A stretch of 51,961 nt of DNA from Alphaproteobacteria bacterium (GCA_027045875.1 JALUAG010000056.1:1-51961); one strand, 5' to 3'; positions 9,234 through 18,366 are shown, numbered from the stretch's first letter. The notes: generated by a model not told the origin, from the letters alone. Program-made: numbers and translations.

Positions 9234-10292
9234 ATGGCGCGCATCCTGGTCCGGGACATCAAGAAGACCTTCGGCAAGTTCGTGGCGCTGAAATCGGTCT
9301 CCATGGAGGTGGCCGACGGCGAGTTCACCGTGCTCCTCGGCCCCTCGGGCTGCGGCAAGACCACGCTGCTGCGCATCATCGCCGGCCTCGAGACCGCCGA
9401 CCGGGGCGAGGTGTGGATCGGCGAGCGGCGCATCGACCGTCTGCCGCCGCGCGCCCGCAACATCGCCATGGTGTTCCAGAACTACGCCGTCTTCCCCCAC
9501 ATGACGGTGTTCGACAACATCGCCTTCGGGCTCCGCATGCAGAAGCGCGGCAGCGAGGAGGAGATCCGCCGCACCGTCGAATGGGCGGCCGAGCTCGTCC
9601 ACATCGAGAGCCAGCTCGAGAAATACACGGGCCAGCTCTCGGGCGGCCAGCGCCAGCGGGTGGCGGTGGCCCGGGCCCTCGCCGTGCGCCCCCAGGTGCT
9701 GCTGATGGACGAGCCCCTGTCCAATCTCGACGCCCTGCTGCGCCTCGAGATGCGGGCCGAGCTCAAGACCATCCTCCGGGAATGCGCCACCACCACCATC
9801 TACGTCACCCACGACCAGGTGGAGGCGATGAGCCTCGCCGACCGCATCGCCATCATGCACGGCGGCGAGATCGAACAGTACGACACCCCCCTCGAGATCT
9901 ACCGCAACCCCGCCACCCTGTTCTGCGGCGGCTTCATCGGCAGCCCGCCGATGAACTTCCTGGAGGCGGAGCGGGTGGCGCCGGGCCGCTACCGGGTCGG
10001 CGGTCTCGAGCTCGAGGGGCCACGCGATGCCGGGCCGAAGCTCCTCCTCGGGATCCGCCCCGAGGATCTGGAGCCGGTGGCCGACGGCGGGGCCGCTCTC
10101 GCCGGCAGCGTCCTGGTGGTGGAACCCCTGGGCTCCCATCTCCTGGCCACCCTGCGCCTCGACGGTCGGCTGCTGCGCTTCGCCGGCGACGCCGATCTGC
10201 CGCTGCACCCGGGTGAGACGCTGCGGCTGCGGCCACGCGCCGACCGGCTGCGCTGGTTCGATCCCGAGAGCGAACGCGCGGTCCGGTCATGA
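9234..10292 (+). CDS. ABC transporter ATP-binding protein (MalK/UgpC family)
   Basis: A 352-residue ATPase. Walker A is GPSGCGKTT, the Q-loop VFQNYAVFPHMTV, the signature LSGGQRQR, Walker B LLMDEP and the switch histidine is in YVTHDQ. After about residue 235 a TOBE/OB regulatory domain follows (LLLGIRPEDLEPV), as in MalK and UgpC. It energises the two permeases upstream. The stop overlaps the ATG of the GH63 gene as ATGA, tying uptake to intracellular hydrolysis. Confidence 0.93.
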   Translation: MARILVRDIKKTFGKFVALKSVSMEVADGEFTVLLGPSGCGKTTLLRIIAGLETADRGEVWIGERRIDRLPPRARNIAMVFQNYAVFPHMTVFDNIAFGLRMQKRGSEEEIRRTVEWAAELVHIESQLEKYTGQLSGGQRQRVAVARALAVRPQVLLMDEPLSNLDALLRLEMRAELKTILRECATTTIYVTHDQVEAMSLADRIAIMHGGEIEQYDTPLEIYRNPATLFCGGFIGSPPMNFLEAERVAPGRYRVGGLELEGPRDAGPKLLLGIRPEDLEPVADGGAALAGSVLVVEPLGSHLLATLRLDGRLLRFAGDADLPLHPGETLRLRPRADRLRWFDPESERAVRS

Positions 10293-11605
10293 ACGGGTGC
10301 GGCGGGGAGGGCCTGCGCGGGCAGGCGATGGCCGTGCTGCGCGCCAACGACCGCGGGGGCTACACGGTCCCGAGCGCCGGCCTCTACCCCTTCCAGTGGA
10401 ACTGGGACAGCTGCCTCGTGGCGCTCGGCTGGGCGCGGTTCGACGAGGCCCGGGCGTGGCGGGAGATCGAGACCCTGTTCGCCGCCCAATGGCCGGACGG
10501 CATGGTGCCCCACATCGTCTTCCATCGCGACGATCCCGCCTACTTCCCGGGGCCGGCGGTGTGGGCCACCGGGCGCCTGCCGGCGAGCTCGGGCATCACC
10601 CAGCCGCCGGTGGCGGCGAGCTGCGTGCGCTGGATGCTGGAGGGCGCTCGCGACCGGGAGCGGGCGCTGGCGGCGGTGCGGCGGCTGTTCCCGAAGCTCC
10701 TCGCCTGGCACGCATGGTTCCATTCCGCCCGCGATCCCGAAGGGCGCGGCTGGGTGGTCACCGTCCACCCCTGGGAGACGGGGATGGACAACAGCCCGGC
10801 CTGGGACGCCCCCCTGGCGGCGGTCACGCCGCCGCCCGACCTCGCCCCCTACGAGCGCCGCGATCTGACCCATGTCGACGCCGCCCAGCGGCCGACGCGG
10901 GCGGAATACGACCGCTACATGACGCTCGTGCAGCTGTTCCGCGAGCTCGCCTACGATCCGGCGGCGATGGTCGCCCGCTCCCCCTTCCTGGTGGTCGATC
11001 CCGCCACCAACGCCATCCTGCTGCGCGCCGACCGGGACCTCGCCGTCCTCGCCGACAGGCTCGGGGAGCGGGACGCCCGCCGCCGCATCGAGGGCTGGAT
11101 CGCCCGCGCCGAGGCGGCGTTGCCGGACCTCCTGGCGGAGCCCGCAAGCGGCCTCTGGAGGGCCTTCGACCTGCGGTGCGGGCGGCCCGTCGAGGCCCGC
11201 ACCCACGCCGGGTTCCTGGCGCTCTACGCCGGTCTCGGCGATGCCCGTCTGGCCGGGCTCGCGCGCGCCTGGGCCGGGGAGACGCGCTACGCCCTTTCGA
11301 GCGTGCCGGCGGCGGACCCCGCCTTCGACCGGCGGCGCTACTGGCGCGGACCGGTGTGGCCGGTGGCCAATTTCCTCATCGCCCGCGGCTTCGCCGAACG
11401 GGGACTGACGGATCTGGCCGATCGGCTGCGGCGGGACACGGCGGCGCTGATCGCGGGGGAGGGGTTCCGGGAGTATTTCGATCCCCTGGACGGGACCGGT
11501 CTCGGCGGCACCCGTTTCAGCTGGACGGCGGCGGTGTGGCTGGCCTGGATCGATCAACCCGAACGCGATCGAGGGCCGAACGAACCGTCCGACCCTCTGA
11601 AATAA
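10289..11605 (+). CDS. GH63-type glucosylglycerate/mannosylglycerate hydrolase-like protein
   Basis: A 438-residue cytoplasmic (alpha/alpha)6-barrel-type protein with no signal peptide. Diagnostic segments are FQWNWDSCLVALGW near residue 36, WPDGMVPHIVF and HPWETGMDNSPAWD near residue 155. A late segment (YWRGPVWPVANFLIARG) is also typical of bacterial GH63 enzymes that cleave glucosylglycerate or mannosylglycerate. Length fits these enzymes (about 420-450 residues). As the last gene of the ABC operon it would hydrolyse the imported osmolyte to sugar plus glycerate or a similar aglycone. Which of the two substrates is used cannot be read from the sequence. Confidence 0.82.
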   Translation: MNGCGGEGLRGQAMAVLRANDRGGYTVPSAGLYPFQWNWDSCLVALGWARFDEARAWREIETLFAAQWPDGMVPHIVFHRDDPAYFPGPAVWATGRLPASSGITQPPVAASCVRWMLEGARDRERALAAVRRLFPKLLAWHAWFHSARDPEGRGWVVTVHPWETGMDNSPAWDAPLAAVTPPPDLAPYERRDLTHVDAAQRPTRAEYDRYMTLVQLFRELAYDPAAMVARSPFLVVDPATNAILLRADRDLAVLADRLGERDARRRIEGWIARAEAALPDLLAEPASGLWRAFDLRCGRPVEARTHAGFLALYAGLGDARLAGLARAWAGETRYALSSVPAADPAFDRRRYWRGPVWPVANFLIARGFAERGLTDLADRLRRDTAALIAGEGFREYFDPLDGTGLGGTRFSWTAAVWLAWIDQPERDRGPNEPSDPLK

Positions 11606-11628
11606 TCGCGTCCGGTTTTACTGGATGA

Positions 11629-11904
11629 CTACTTGTTGACCGCTTCCCGGAGCCCCTTGCCGGGCTTGAAGCGGACCGCGTTGGCGGCCGGAATCGTAAT
11701 GGTTTCGCCGGTTCTCGGGTTGCGACCTTTGCGCGCCGGGCGGTGTGCCACCTCGAACACGCCGAAGCCGGCGATGGAGACTTTCTGGCCCTTCGACAGG
11801 GCCTTCTGAATGCTGCCGAGAACTGCGTGAACAGCCTTGGAAGCGCTGGCCTTGGTCATTCCCGTGGCTTCCGCGACCTCCTTGTTCAGCTCGTCCAACG
11901 TCAT
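11629..11904 (-). CDS. hup: HU-family DNA-binding protein
   Basis: A 91-residue histone-like protein. MTLDELNKEVAEATGMTKASASKAVHAV is the N-terminal dimerisation helix pair, VSIAGFGVFEV the saddle, RKGRNPRTGE the DNA-binding arm with its intercalating proline, and FKPGKGLREAVN the C-terminus. Full length for HU. The ATG at 11904 follows GGGAGTGA. It converges on the GH63 gene with only 23 bases between the stops. The 200-base upstream gap (11905-12104) is relatively AT-rich and presumably holds its promoter. Confidence 0.95.
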   Translation of the reverse strand: MTLDELNKEVAEATGMTKASASKAVHAVLGSIQKALSKGQKVSIAGFGVFEVAHRPARKGRNPRTGETITIPAANAVRFKPGKGLREAVNK

Positions 11905-12104
11905 CGAGTCACTCCCGTTGCATCTGCGACTGCACTTTCGCATTATCATAAATAAGGGCGGATGCAAACTGTTCACGACAAATGAATCGGCGGAAGAACA
12001 TGAAGGCGGTGCCGCTGTGACCACAAAACCATAAGGCGACAATGCGGCCGGGCGCGCGAAAACGCCGCAAACGCAATGGCTTGGTGGAGAAAGGTGAGGT
12101 AAGA

Positions 12105-12740
12105 TCAGGGGCGCGGGGGCGCCAGCGGCACGGCGGTGCCGATCATGCAGTCGCGGGTCACGAGGGCGGCCAGCGCCTCCTCGTCCAGCCCCTCGGTGCC
12201 CGCGGGCCGCAGCGGCAGCACCATGTAGCGGAGCTCGGCGGTGCTGTCGTGGACCTCGATCCGCACCTCGTCCGGGAGCAGGAGGCCGAACTCGGCCAGC
12301 ACCGCCCGCGGCTCGCGCACCACCCGCGAGCGGTAGGCCCGCGACTTGTACCAGTCGGGTGCCGCCCCGAGGAGATAGCGCGGGTAACAGGAACAGAGGG
12401 TGCAGACGATGACGTTGTGGAGATCGGGGCGGTTCTCGACCGCACGGATGGGGATGGCGCCGGCGTCGATGCCGAGCTCGGCGGCGGCCGCGTTCACATC
12501 CTCGAGGACCCGCGCCCTGAAGGCGGGATCGCACCAGGCCCGGGCCACCAGCCGGGCGCCCTGGGCGGGGGTGGCGGCGTCGATGGTCTCGAGGGTGCGC
12601 CGCAGCTCGTCGGCGGTGATGACACCCTTGGCCAGCAGCAGATCGGCCACCGCGTCGGTGAGCGCCATGTGCCAGCTGTAGGGCCCGTCCTCGATGTCGG
12701 GCTGCTTGGGCGGATGGGGATGCGAATGGCCGCTGCTCAC
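12105..12740 (-). CDS. nitrile hydratase alpha / thiocyanate hydrolase gamma-type subunit (cobalt type)
   Basis: A 211-residue metal-binding catalytic subunit. The claw motif is VCTLCSC followed by YPRYLLG; threonine in the second position is the cobalt-type signature, whereas iron enzymes have serine. Further family segments are DWYKSRAYRSRVVREPRAVLAEFG and ELRYMVLPLRPAGTEG. Two of the three motif cysteines are normally oxidised after translation. The GTG start overlaps the stop of the upstream beta-C gene as GTGA. Two small genes upstream correspond to the halves of a beta subunit, as in thiocyanate hydrolase and three-subunit nitrile hydratases. Whether nitriles or thiocyanate are the substrate is open. 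Confidence 0.9.
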   Translation of the reverse strand: MSSGHSHPHPPKQPDIEDGPYSWHMALTDAVADLLLAKGVITADELRRTLETIDAATPAQGARLVARAWCDPAFRARVLEDVNAAAAELGIDAGAIPIRAVENRPDLHNVIVCTLCSCYPRYLLGAAPDWYKSRAYRSRVVREPRAVLAEFGLLLPDEVRIEVHDSTAELRYMVLPLRPAGTEGLDEEALAALVTRDCMIGTAVPLAPPRP

Positions 12741-13039
12741 GCGCGCGTCTCCAGGGGCTCGAGCCAGTGTTCGCACAGATCGGCCACCACCGTGTCCTCG
12801 TGCGGATCGCCGTCCTCGGGCCACAGCTCGCGGCGGGCGAAGCGCACCCGGTAGACGGCGACCGGCGGCCGGTCGGTGCGGCCGTAGGCGAGATCCTCGG
12901 GGTTGGGCATGGGGCCGACGACCTGCAGGATCTCGCCGCGATGGCCGCGCAGGTAGAAGGGCGTGCGCACGTGACCGGGGGGATGCCAGGCGCGCACGCG
13001 CACCCGCTGCCCCGGCCGGAAGATCGGTCCGGCGGTCAC
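12737..13039 (-). CDS. nitrile hydratase beta subunit, C-terminal half as separate protein
   Basis: A 100-residue protein matching the SH3-like C-terminal domain of nitrile hydratase beta subunits: FRPGQRVRVR, HPPGHVRTPFYLRGHRGEI, VYRVRFARRELWPED, and VVADLCEHWLEP at the end. In ordinary enzymes this is fused behind the helical N-terminal half. Here a stop and a GTG start overlap (GTGA) at the junction. The split equals that between the small subunits of thiocyanate hydrolase (ScnB/ScnA) and of toyocamycin-type nitrile hydratase. Confidence 0.85.
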   Translation of the reverse strand: MTAGPIFRPGQRVRVRAWHPPGHVRTPFYLRGHRGEILQVVGPMPNPEDLAYGRTDRPPVAVYRVRFARRELWPEDGDPHEDTVVADLCEHWLEPLETRA

Positions 13040-13344
13040 GCCGCCGCCTCGCGGCGCGCCCGTGCCGCCTCGATGGCGGCGCCCAGCTCGGCCACCTCGA
13101 GCACCCCCTTCTCCAGCAGCACGTTGGAGATGGAGGAGATCCAGCGCTCGAAATAGGAGAGCTCGTCGTAGGCGCCGGGACCCAGATCCTCGATGCCGCG
13201 GCGCAGCTCGTCGAGGGTCATCACTCCCTTGCCCACCAGGAGACGCAGGATGGCGTCCACCTTCTTCTCCCAGGGCGCGTGGGCGTGCTCGACGGGCTCC
13301 ACCGGGCCCGCGGGCAGCCCGCCCATGTCGTGATGCCGGCGCAC
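13036..13344 (-). CDS. nitrile hydratase beta subunit, N-terminal half as separate protein
   Basis: A 102-residue protein matching the helical N-terminal half of beta subunits: HDMGGLPAGPV, WEKKVDAILRLLVGKGVMTLDELRRGIE, YFERWISSISNVLLEKGVL. I chose the GTG at 13344 because GGAGG lies five bases upstream and it includes the conserved HDMGG. It is the first gene of the three-gene minus-strand operon. No separate metallochaperone gene (P47K type or beta-like activator) is seen in the window; one may lie elsewhere or this small protein might double in that role, which is speculation. Confidence 0.82.
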   Translation of the reverse strand: MRRHHDMGGLPAGPVEPVEHAHAPWEKKVDAILRLLVGKGVMTLDELRRGIEDLGPGAYDELSYFERWISSISNVLLEKGVLEVAELGAAIEAARARREAAA

Positions 13345-13658
13345 GACAGCCTCCGTTTCCGTTCGATCCGCCACCGTCGGGACCGCTCGGGCATTCTGGC
13401 GAGCCCCGCCCCCGCATGCAAGACCGGGGAGGCCGCGGGCCGCGGTGCCCCGCCGCCGGCCGTCGGTCTCGTGGGTACCGGAGGGGGCGGCTGGGCGCGA
13501 TCTTCTTTCGAGTTTCTTCATTCTAGACGCTTTCTACTTGAGGAGCCGGCGCGCGGCTTGGCAGATAGGCCGCGGCAGGCGCGCGCCACCACCGTCGGGA
13601 CCTCCACCGGAGGTGCACCCGCCGGAGAAGAACCGCCCGAAGGAGGAAGGAGCAGCCC
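13345..13658. other. divergent intergenic region between the nitrile hydratase and iron-binding protein genes
   Basis: No gene is evident in these 314 bases. A comparatively AT-rich patch around 13500-13545 (TTTCTTCATTCTAGACGCTTTCTAC) probably holds promoter elements for the iron-binding protein. I could not match a clean Fur, RirA or Irr box. A good ribosome site, GGAGGAAGGAG, lies just before the downstream ATG. Confidence 0.5.
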
Positions 13659-14690
13659 ATGTTCGCATCCCGCCGGCAAACCCTCGCGATGGTCTGCGCG
13701 GGTCTCGCCCTCGCCGCCCATCCGGCGGTGGCCGCCCAGCAGGAGGTCAACGTCTACAACGCCCGCCACTACGGCACCGACGAGATCCTCTGGCGGATGT
13801 TCACCGACCGGACGGGGATCCGGGTCAACGTCATCGAGGGCAAGCACGACGAGCTCATCCAGCGGCTGATCGCCGAAGGCCCCAACAGCCCGGCCGACGT
13901 GTTCATCACCACCGATGCCGGCAGGCTCGCCTTCGCCGCCGCCAAGGGCCTCTTCCGACCGGTCCGCTCGCCGGCCCTGGAGGCGACGGTGCCGGCCCAT
14001 CTCCGCCATCCCGACGGGCTCTGGTGGGGGCTCTCGATGCGGGCGCGCATCTTCGCCTATGCGAAGGACCGGGTCCGGCCCTCCGAGATGTCGACCTACG
14101 AGGATCTGGCCGACCCCAGGTGGCGCGGCCGCATCCTCGTGCGCAGCAGCAGCAACATCTACAACATCAGCCTCGTGGCCTCGATCCTGGCCGCCAACGG
14201 ACCCGAGAAGACCCTCGCCTGGTGCCGGGGGCTCGTCGCCAACATGGCGCGCCCGCCGCAGGGCGGCGACACCGACCAGATCAGGGCGGTGGCCGCCGGG
14301 GTCGGCGATCTGGCCATCGTCAACACCTACTATTTCGGCCGCCTCGCCGCCTCCGAGCGGGAGGCCGACCGGGCGGTGGTAAAGGGTCTCGGGGTGTTCT
14401 TCCCCAACCAGCAGGATCGCGGCACCCATGTGAACATCAGTGGCGCCGCGGTGCTCGAGAACGCGCCCAATCCGGAGCACGCGGTGGCGCTGCTCGAGTT
14501 CCTGGCCACGCCCGAGGCGCAGCGCTATTTCGCCGACATCGCCTTCGAATATCCGGTCAACCCCGAGGTGAAGCCCCATCCGGTGCTGCAGGCCTGGGGA
14601 CCGTTCAAGCAGGACACCCTGAACGCGGCCGCCTACGCCGAGCGGGCGGACGAGGCGACCCGGATCATGGATCGCTGCGGCTGGCGCTGA
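13659..14690 (+). CDS. ferric iron ABC transporter periplasmic binding protein (FbpA/FutA family)
   Basis: A 343-residue exported protein with a signal peptide cleaved near VAAQQE. Mature start EVNVYNARHYGTDEILWRMFTDRTGI, then ADVFITTDAGRLAFAAAKGLF, WWGLSMRARIFAYAKD and IVNTYYFGRL. The paired tyrosines in NTYYFG are the iron ligands of this family. Late segments HVNISGAAVLENAPN and FLATPEAQRYFAD are typical. It faces a convergent permease gene, and a shared terminator lies between them. No ATPase gene for the system is present here. Confidence 0.92.
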   Translation: MFASRRQTLAMVCAGLALAAHPAVAAQQEVNVYNARHYGTDEILWRMFTDRTGIRVNVIEGKHDELIQRLIAEGPNSPADVFITTDAGRLAFAAAKGLFRPVRSPALEATVPAHLRHPDGLWWGLSMRARIFAYAKDRVRPSEMSTYEDLADPRWRGRILVRSSSNIYNISLVASILAANGPEKTLAWCRGLVANMARPPQGGDTDQIRAVAAGVGDLAIVNTYYFGRLAASEREADRAVVKGLGVFFPNQQDRGTHVNISGAAVLENAPNPEHAVALLEFLATPEAQRYFADIAFEYPVNPEVKPHPVLQAWGPFKQDTLNAAAYAERADEATRIMDRCGWR

Positions 14691-14714
14691 GCCCGCGGGG
14701 CGCTTCAACGGAGG

Positions 14715-14739
14715 AGGGGCCGCCCGGCGGGCGGCCCCT
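14715..14739. terminator. bidirectional intrinsic terminator between convergent iron-transport genes
   Basis: Stem AGGGGCCGCCC with GGGCGGCCCCT, 11 bp, and a 3-base loop GGC. It lies 25 bases after the binding-protein stop and 21 bases from the stop of the convergent permease. T-runs are short, as is common in GC-rich genomes. Confidence 0.7.
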
Positions 14740-14759
14740 TCACGTTCCCGGACGGACGT

Positions 14760-16448
14760 TCAGGAGAGGGTGGGGCCGCGGCGCCTTTCCGTCATGCGGC
14801 AGAGCATGATCACCGGCAGGAGGCCGGCGGCGGCGATCAGCAGCGAGGGCAGGGCGGCGCCGTCGAGGCGCTCGGTGGTGGCGAGGCGGTAGGCCTCCAC
14901 CGCCAGGGTGTCGAAATTGAAGGGGCGGAGGATGAGGGTCGCCGGCAGCTCCTTCATCACGTCCACGAAGGTCAGCAGCAGGGCGCTCACCAGCGCCGGG
15001 CGCAGCAGCGGGAAGTCGATGCGCCGGAACACCTCGAGCGGCCGATAGCCGAGGGTGCGGGCGGCATCCTCGAGGTTCTCGCCGATCTTGGCGAACCCCG
15101 CCTCGAGCGGGCTGTAGGCGACGGCGAAGAAGCGCACCAGATAGCCGTAGAGGAGGGCGATCAGGGTGCCGCCGATCAAGAGCCCGCGATACTCGAACAG
15201 GCCGGCGAGCAGATTGTCCAGCGTGCCCACCACGATCAGGATGCCGACGCCGATCACCGCCCCGGGCACGGCATAGCCGAGGGTGGCGAAGCGCACGAGC
15301 GCCGCCGCCAGCGGGCCGCGGTCCCGCCGCGCGGTGTAGAGCGCCACCACCGCCGTGACGGTGAGCAGCAGGGCGGCCAACAGGCCGAGGAGGACGGTGT
15401 TCCCGACGAGCTGGGCGAGGCGGGGCGCCGAGGGGGTGGCGTCGCTGGTCACCGCCATCGCCAGCAGTCCCGCCGCCGGCAGCAGGAAGCCGAAGGCGAG
15501 CGGCAGGGCGCAGGCGAGGGTGGCGAGCCAGGCCCGCGGACCCCGCAGGCGCGGCAGCCGCTTGCGGTAGATGTGGGCGGTGCGGGCGGCAAAGCGGGCG
15601 CGACCGCGGAGCAGCCGCTCGCCGGCCAGCACGGCGAAGACGAACAGCAGCAGCACCGAGGAGAGCTGGGCCGCGGCGACGGGGCTGCCGAGCCCGTACC
15701 AGGCACGATAGATGCCGGTGGTGAAGGTGCGCACGCCGAAGAAGGAGACGGCGCCGAAATCGGCCAGCGTCTCCATCAGCACGAAGGCGATGCCGGCGGC
15801 CACCGCGGGACGGGCGAGGGGCAGCCCGACCCGCCGGAAGGCGCCCCAGCCGGTGCAGCCCAGGGTGCGGCTGACCTCGAGGGCGCACTGCGACTGTTCG
15901 ACGAAGGCGGAGCGGGCGAGGGCGTAGACGTAGGGGTAGAGGGCCGTGGTGAGCACGAACACGGCCCCGCCCAGGGAACGGATCTCGGGGAACCAGTAAT
16001 CGCGCACGCTCCAGCCCGTGAGCCCGCGCAGCGCGGTCTGCACGGGGCCCGTGACCTGCAGGAAGTCGGTGTAGGCGTAGGCCAGCACATAGGCCGGCAT
16101 GGCGAGCGGCAGGAACAGCGCCCAGGCGAAGATCTTCCGGCCCGGAAAGCGGTACATGGTGACGAGCCAGGCGGTGCCGGCGCCGAGGATGCCGGTGCCG
16201 AGCCCGACGCCCACCACGAGCCACAGGCTGTTCCAGACGTATTCGAAGAGGACGGTATCGACGAGATGCGCCCACAGCCCGTCGCTGGGCATGAGCACGA
16301 AGCCGAACACCGCCACCACCGGGGCGGCCACCACCAGCGACAGGAGGAGGCTCGGCAGCAGGCGGAGGATGCGCGAAGCCGGGAGGTGATGGCGACCGCC
16401 GCGGGCGAGGAGCCGGGGCCTGTCCTGTGCGAGTTCCGCTGTCGCCAT
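14760..16448 (-). CDS. iron ABC transporter permease (FbpB/SfuB family, tandem permease)
   Basis: A 562-residue protein with two fused permease halves and about twelve membrane segments, beginning at LRLLPSLLLSLVVAAPVVAVFGFVL. Each half has an EAA loop: QCALEVSRTLGCTGWGAFRRVGLPLARPA near residues 190-215, and LEDAARTLGYRPLEVFRRIDFPLLRPA in the C-terminal part. This double layout is typical of ferric-iron permeases. It converges on the matching binding protein rather than forming an operon with it, which is an unusual arrangement. Confidence 0.9.
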   Translation of the reverse strand: MATAELAQDRPRLLARGGRHHLPASRILRLLPSLLLSLVVAAPVVAVFGFVLMPSDGLWAHLVDTVLFEYVWNSLWLVVGVGLGTGILGAGTAWLVTMYRFPGRKIFAWALFLPLAMPAYVLAYAYTDFLQVTGPVQTALRGLTGWSVRDYWFPEIRSLGGAVFVLTTALYPYVYALARSAFVEQSQCALEVSRTLGCTGWGAFRRVGLPLARPAVAAGIAFVLMETLADFGAVSFFGVRTFTTGIYRAWYGLGSPVAAAQLSSVLLLFVFAVLAGERLLRGRARFAARTAHIYRKRLPRLRGPRAWLATLACALPLAFGFLLPAAGLLAMAVTSDATPSAPRLAQLVGNTVLLGLLAALLLTVTAVVALYTARRDRGPLAAALVRFATLGYAVPGAVIGVGILIVVGTLDNLLAGLFEYRGLLIGGTLIALLYGYLVRFFAVAYSPLEAGFAKIGENLEDAARTLGYRPLEVFRRIDFPLLRPALVSALLLTFVDVMKELPATLILRPFNFDTLAVEAYRLATTERLDGAALPSLLIAAAGLLPVIMLCRMTERRRGPTLS

Positions 16449-16619
16449 CTCTTCTGTCGCTTGTCCAGCACCCGACGAGGACGGTATGCGAACCCGGACG
16501 GCGGTCTATGGCGGCCGTCGTTCGGGGCTGCTTGCGCTCCGTCATATAAGCGGCCTCGGCGGCCGAGTCGCCGGGGTCGGAGCTGGAATCGTTTTAAAGA
16601 AAGACTGACTAAAATCCGC

Positions 16620-16991
16620 ATGGGCCGCAAGAGGACAGGTGACGGCCGGAACGGCGAAGCGGCCGGGAACGGGAGCCACCGCGCCGACGGCGGGCCCTTC
16701 TGCGCCCTCTGCCGGCGGCCGCTCGGCGATCCCTCCCGCGCCGAGCGGCACCATCTGGTACCGCGTTCGCGCGGGGGACGCGAGACGGTGCTGCTGCACG
16801 CCGTCTGCCACCGCAAGATCCACAGCCTGTTCACCGAGGCCGAGATCGCCCGCCACTACGCGAGCATCGACGCGCTGCGGGCGCATCCCGAGATCCGGAA
16901 GTTCGTCCGCTGGCTCGCCGGCAGGCCGCCGGATCTGCGGGTGCGGACGCGGGCGGCGCGGACCAAGCGGCGACGGCGGCGGATGTTCTAG
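16620..16991 (+). CDS. small HNH endonuclease-domain protein
   Basis: A 123-residue protein with an HNH/zinc-finger core. The first cysteine pair is CALC near residue 28, then RHHLVPRSRGGRETVLLHAVCHRKIHSLFTE. The basic C-terminus (RTKRRRRRMF) and arginine-rich N-terminus suggest nucleic-acid binding. An AT-rich stretch just upstream (TTTTAAAG, ACTAAAAT) could be its promoter. Its TAG stop shares the bases CTAG with the stop of the convergent tesA gene. Biological role is unknown; free-standing HNH proteins of this size are common in alphaproteobacteria. Confidence 0.78.
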   Translation: MGRKRTGDGRNGEAAGNGSHRADGGPFCALCRRPLGDPSRAERHHLVPRSRGGRETVLLHAVCHRKIHSLFTEAEIARHYASIDALRAHPEIRKFVRWLAGRPPDLRVRTRAARTKRRRRRMF

Positions 16992-17692
16992 CCGTCGCGC
17001 CGGGGTCGCCGGCCGGTGGCCTCCAGCCAGGCGAGGATCTCGGGCAGGATGCGGGCGACGATCCGCTCGATACCGGCGGCGTTGGGATGCAGCCCGTCCG
17101 CCTGGAGATAGCGCGGATCGGCCGCCACCCCGTCGAGGAAGAAGGGATAGAGGGGAAGGTCGTAGCGCGCGGCGAGCTCCCGGTAGACGCCGGCGAAGGC
17201 CCGCCCGTAGGCCTCGCCGAGATTGGGCGGTGCCAGCATGCCGGCCAGCATCACCGCGACGCCGGCGGCCCGCGCCCGCTCGACGATGAAGGCGAGATTG
17301 TCCCGCAGCTGGTCGACGGGCAGCGCCCGCAGCGCGTCGTTGGCGCCGAGCTCCAGGAGGAGATGGGTGGGCCGGTCGGCCAGCACCCAGTCGATGCGCG
17401 CCCGGCCGCCGGCGCTCGTGTCGCCCGAGACGCCGGCGTCGATCACCTCGCAATGGCCGTAGCCGGCGGCCTCGAGGGCGGCGGCGAGGCGGGCCGGAAA
17501 GGCCTCCGCCGTCGCCACCCCGTAGCCGGCGACCAGCGAATCGCCGAGCACCGCGATGCGGCAGTCGGTTGCGGCCGGCGCCGCGGCCGGGAACAGGAAA
17601 AGGGCCAGAAACGCGGCCCAGAGCTTGCCGAACGGGGGGCGGCGACGCAGTTGATGCCGGGGTGGGGAAAGCAGGTGGCGGAGTGTGTCCAT
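16988..17692 (-). CDS. tesA: arylesterase / acyl-CoA thioesterase I (SGNH hydrolase, TesA)
   Basis: A 234-residue exported SGNH hydrolase. A signal-like segment LWAAFLALFLFPAAAPAA precedes mature TDCRIAVLGDSLVAGYGV, which holds the catalytic serine (GDSL). The oxyanion residues are in DAGVSGDTS and LGANDALRALP, and the catalytic Asp/His pair is in DGLHPNAAG. ATG 17692 gives a normal leader. It is divergent from the YbbA/YbbP pair, the usual neighbourhood of tesA. Confidence 0.92.
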   Translation of the reverse strand: MDTLRHLLSPPRHQLRRRPPFGKLWAAFLALFLFPAAAPAATDCRIAVLGDSLVAGYGVATAEAFPARLAAALEAAGYGHCEVIDAGVSGDTSAGGRARIDWVLADRPTHLLLELGANDALRALPVDQLRDNLAFIVERARAAGVAVMLAGMLAPPNLGEAYGRAFAGVYRELAARYDLPLYPFFLDGVAADPRYLQADGLHPNAAGIERIVARILPEILAWLEATGRRPRRDG

Positions 17693-17710
17693 GTGCGGGT
17701 GCGGTATCCG

Positions 17711-18366
<656 letters not shown>

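Noticed and set aside
6188-10292. ABC operon as a carnitine importer because of the adjacent catabolic genes
   Set aside because: The components are of the MalK/UgpC sugar type with a GH63 enzyme, not the OpuA/CaiX betaine type.
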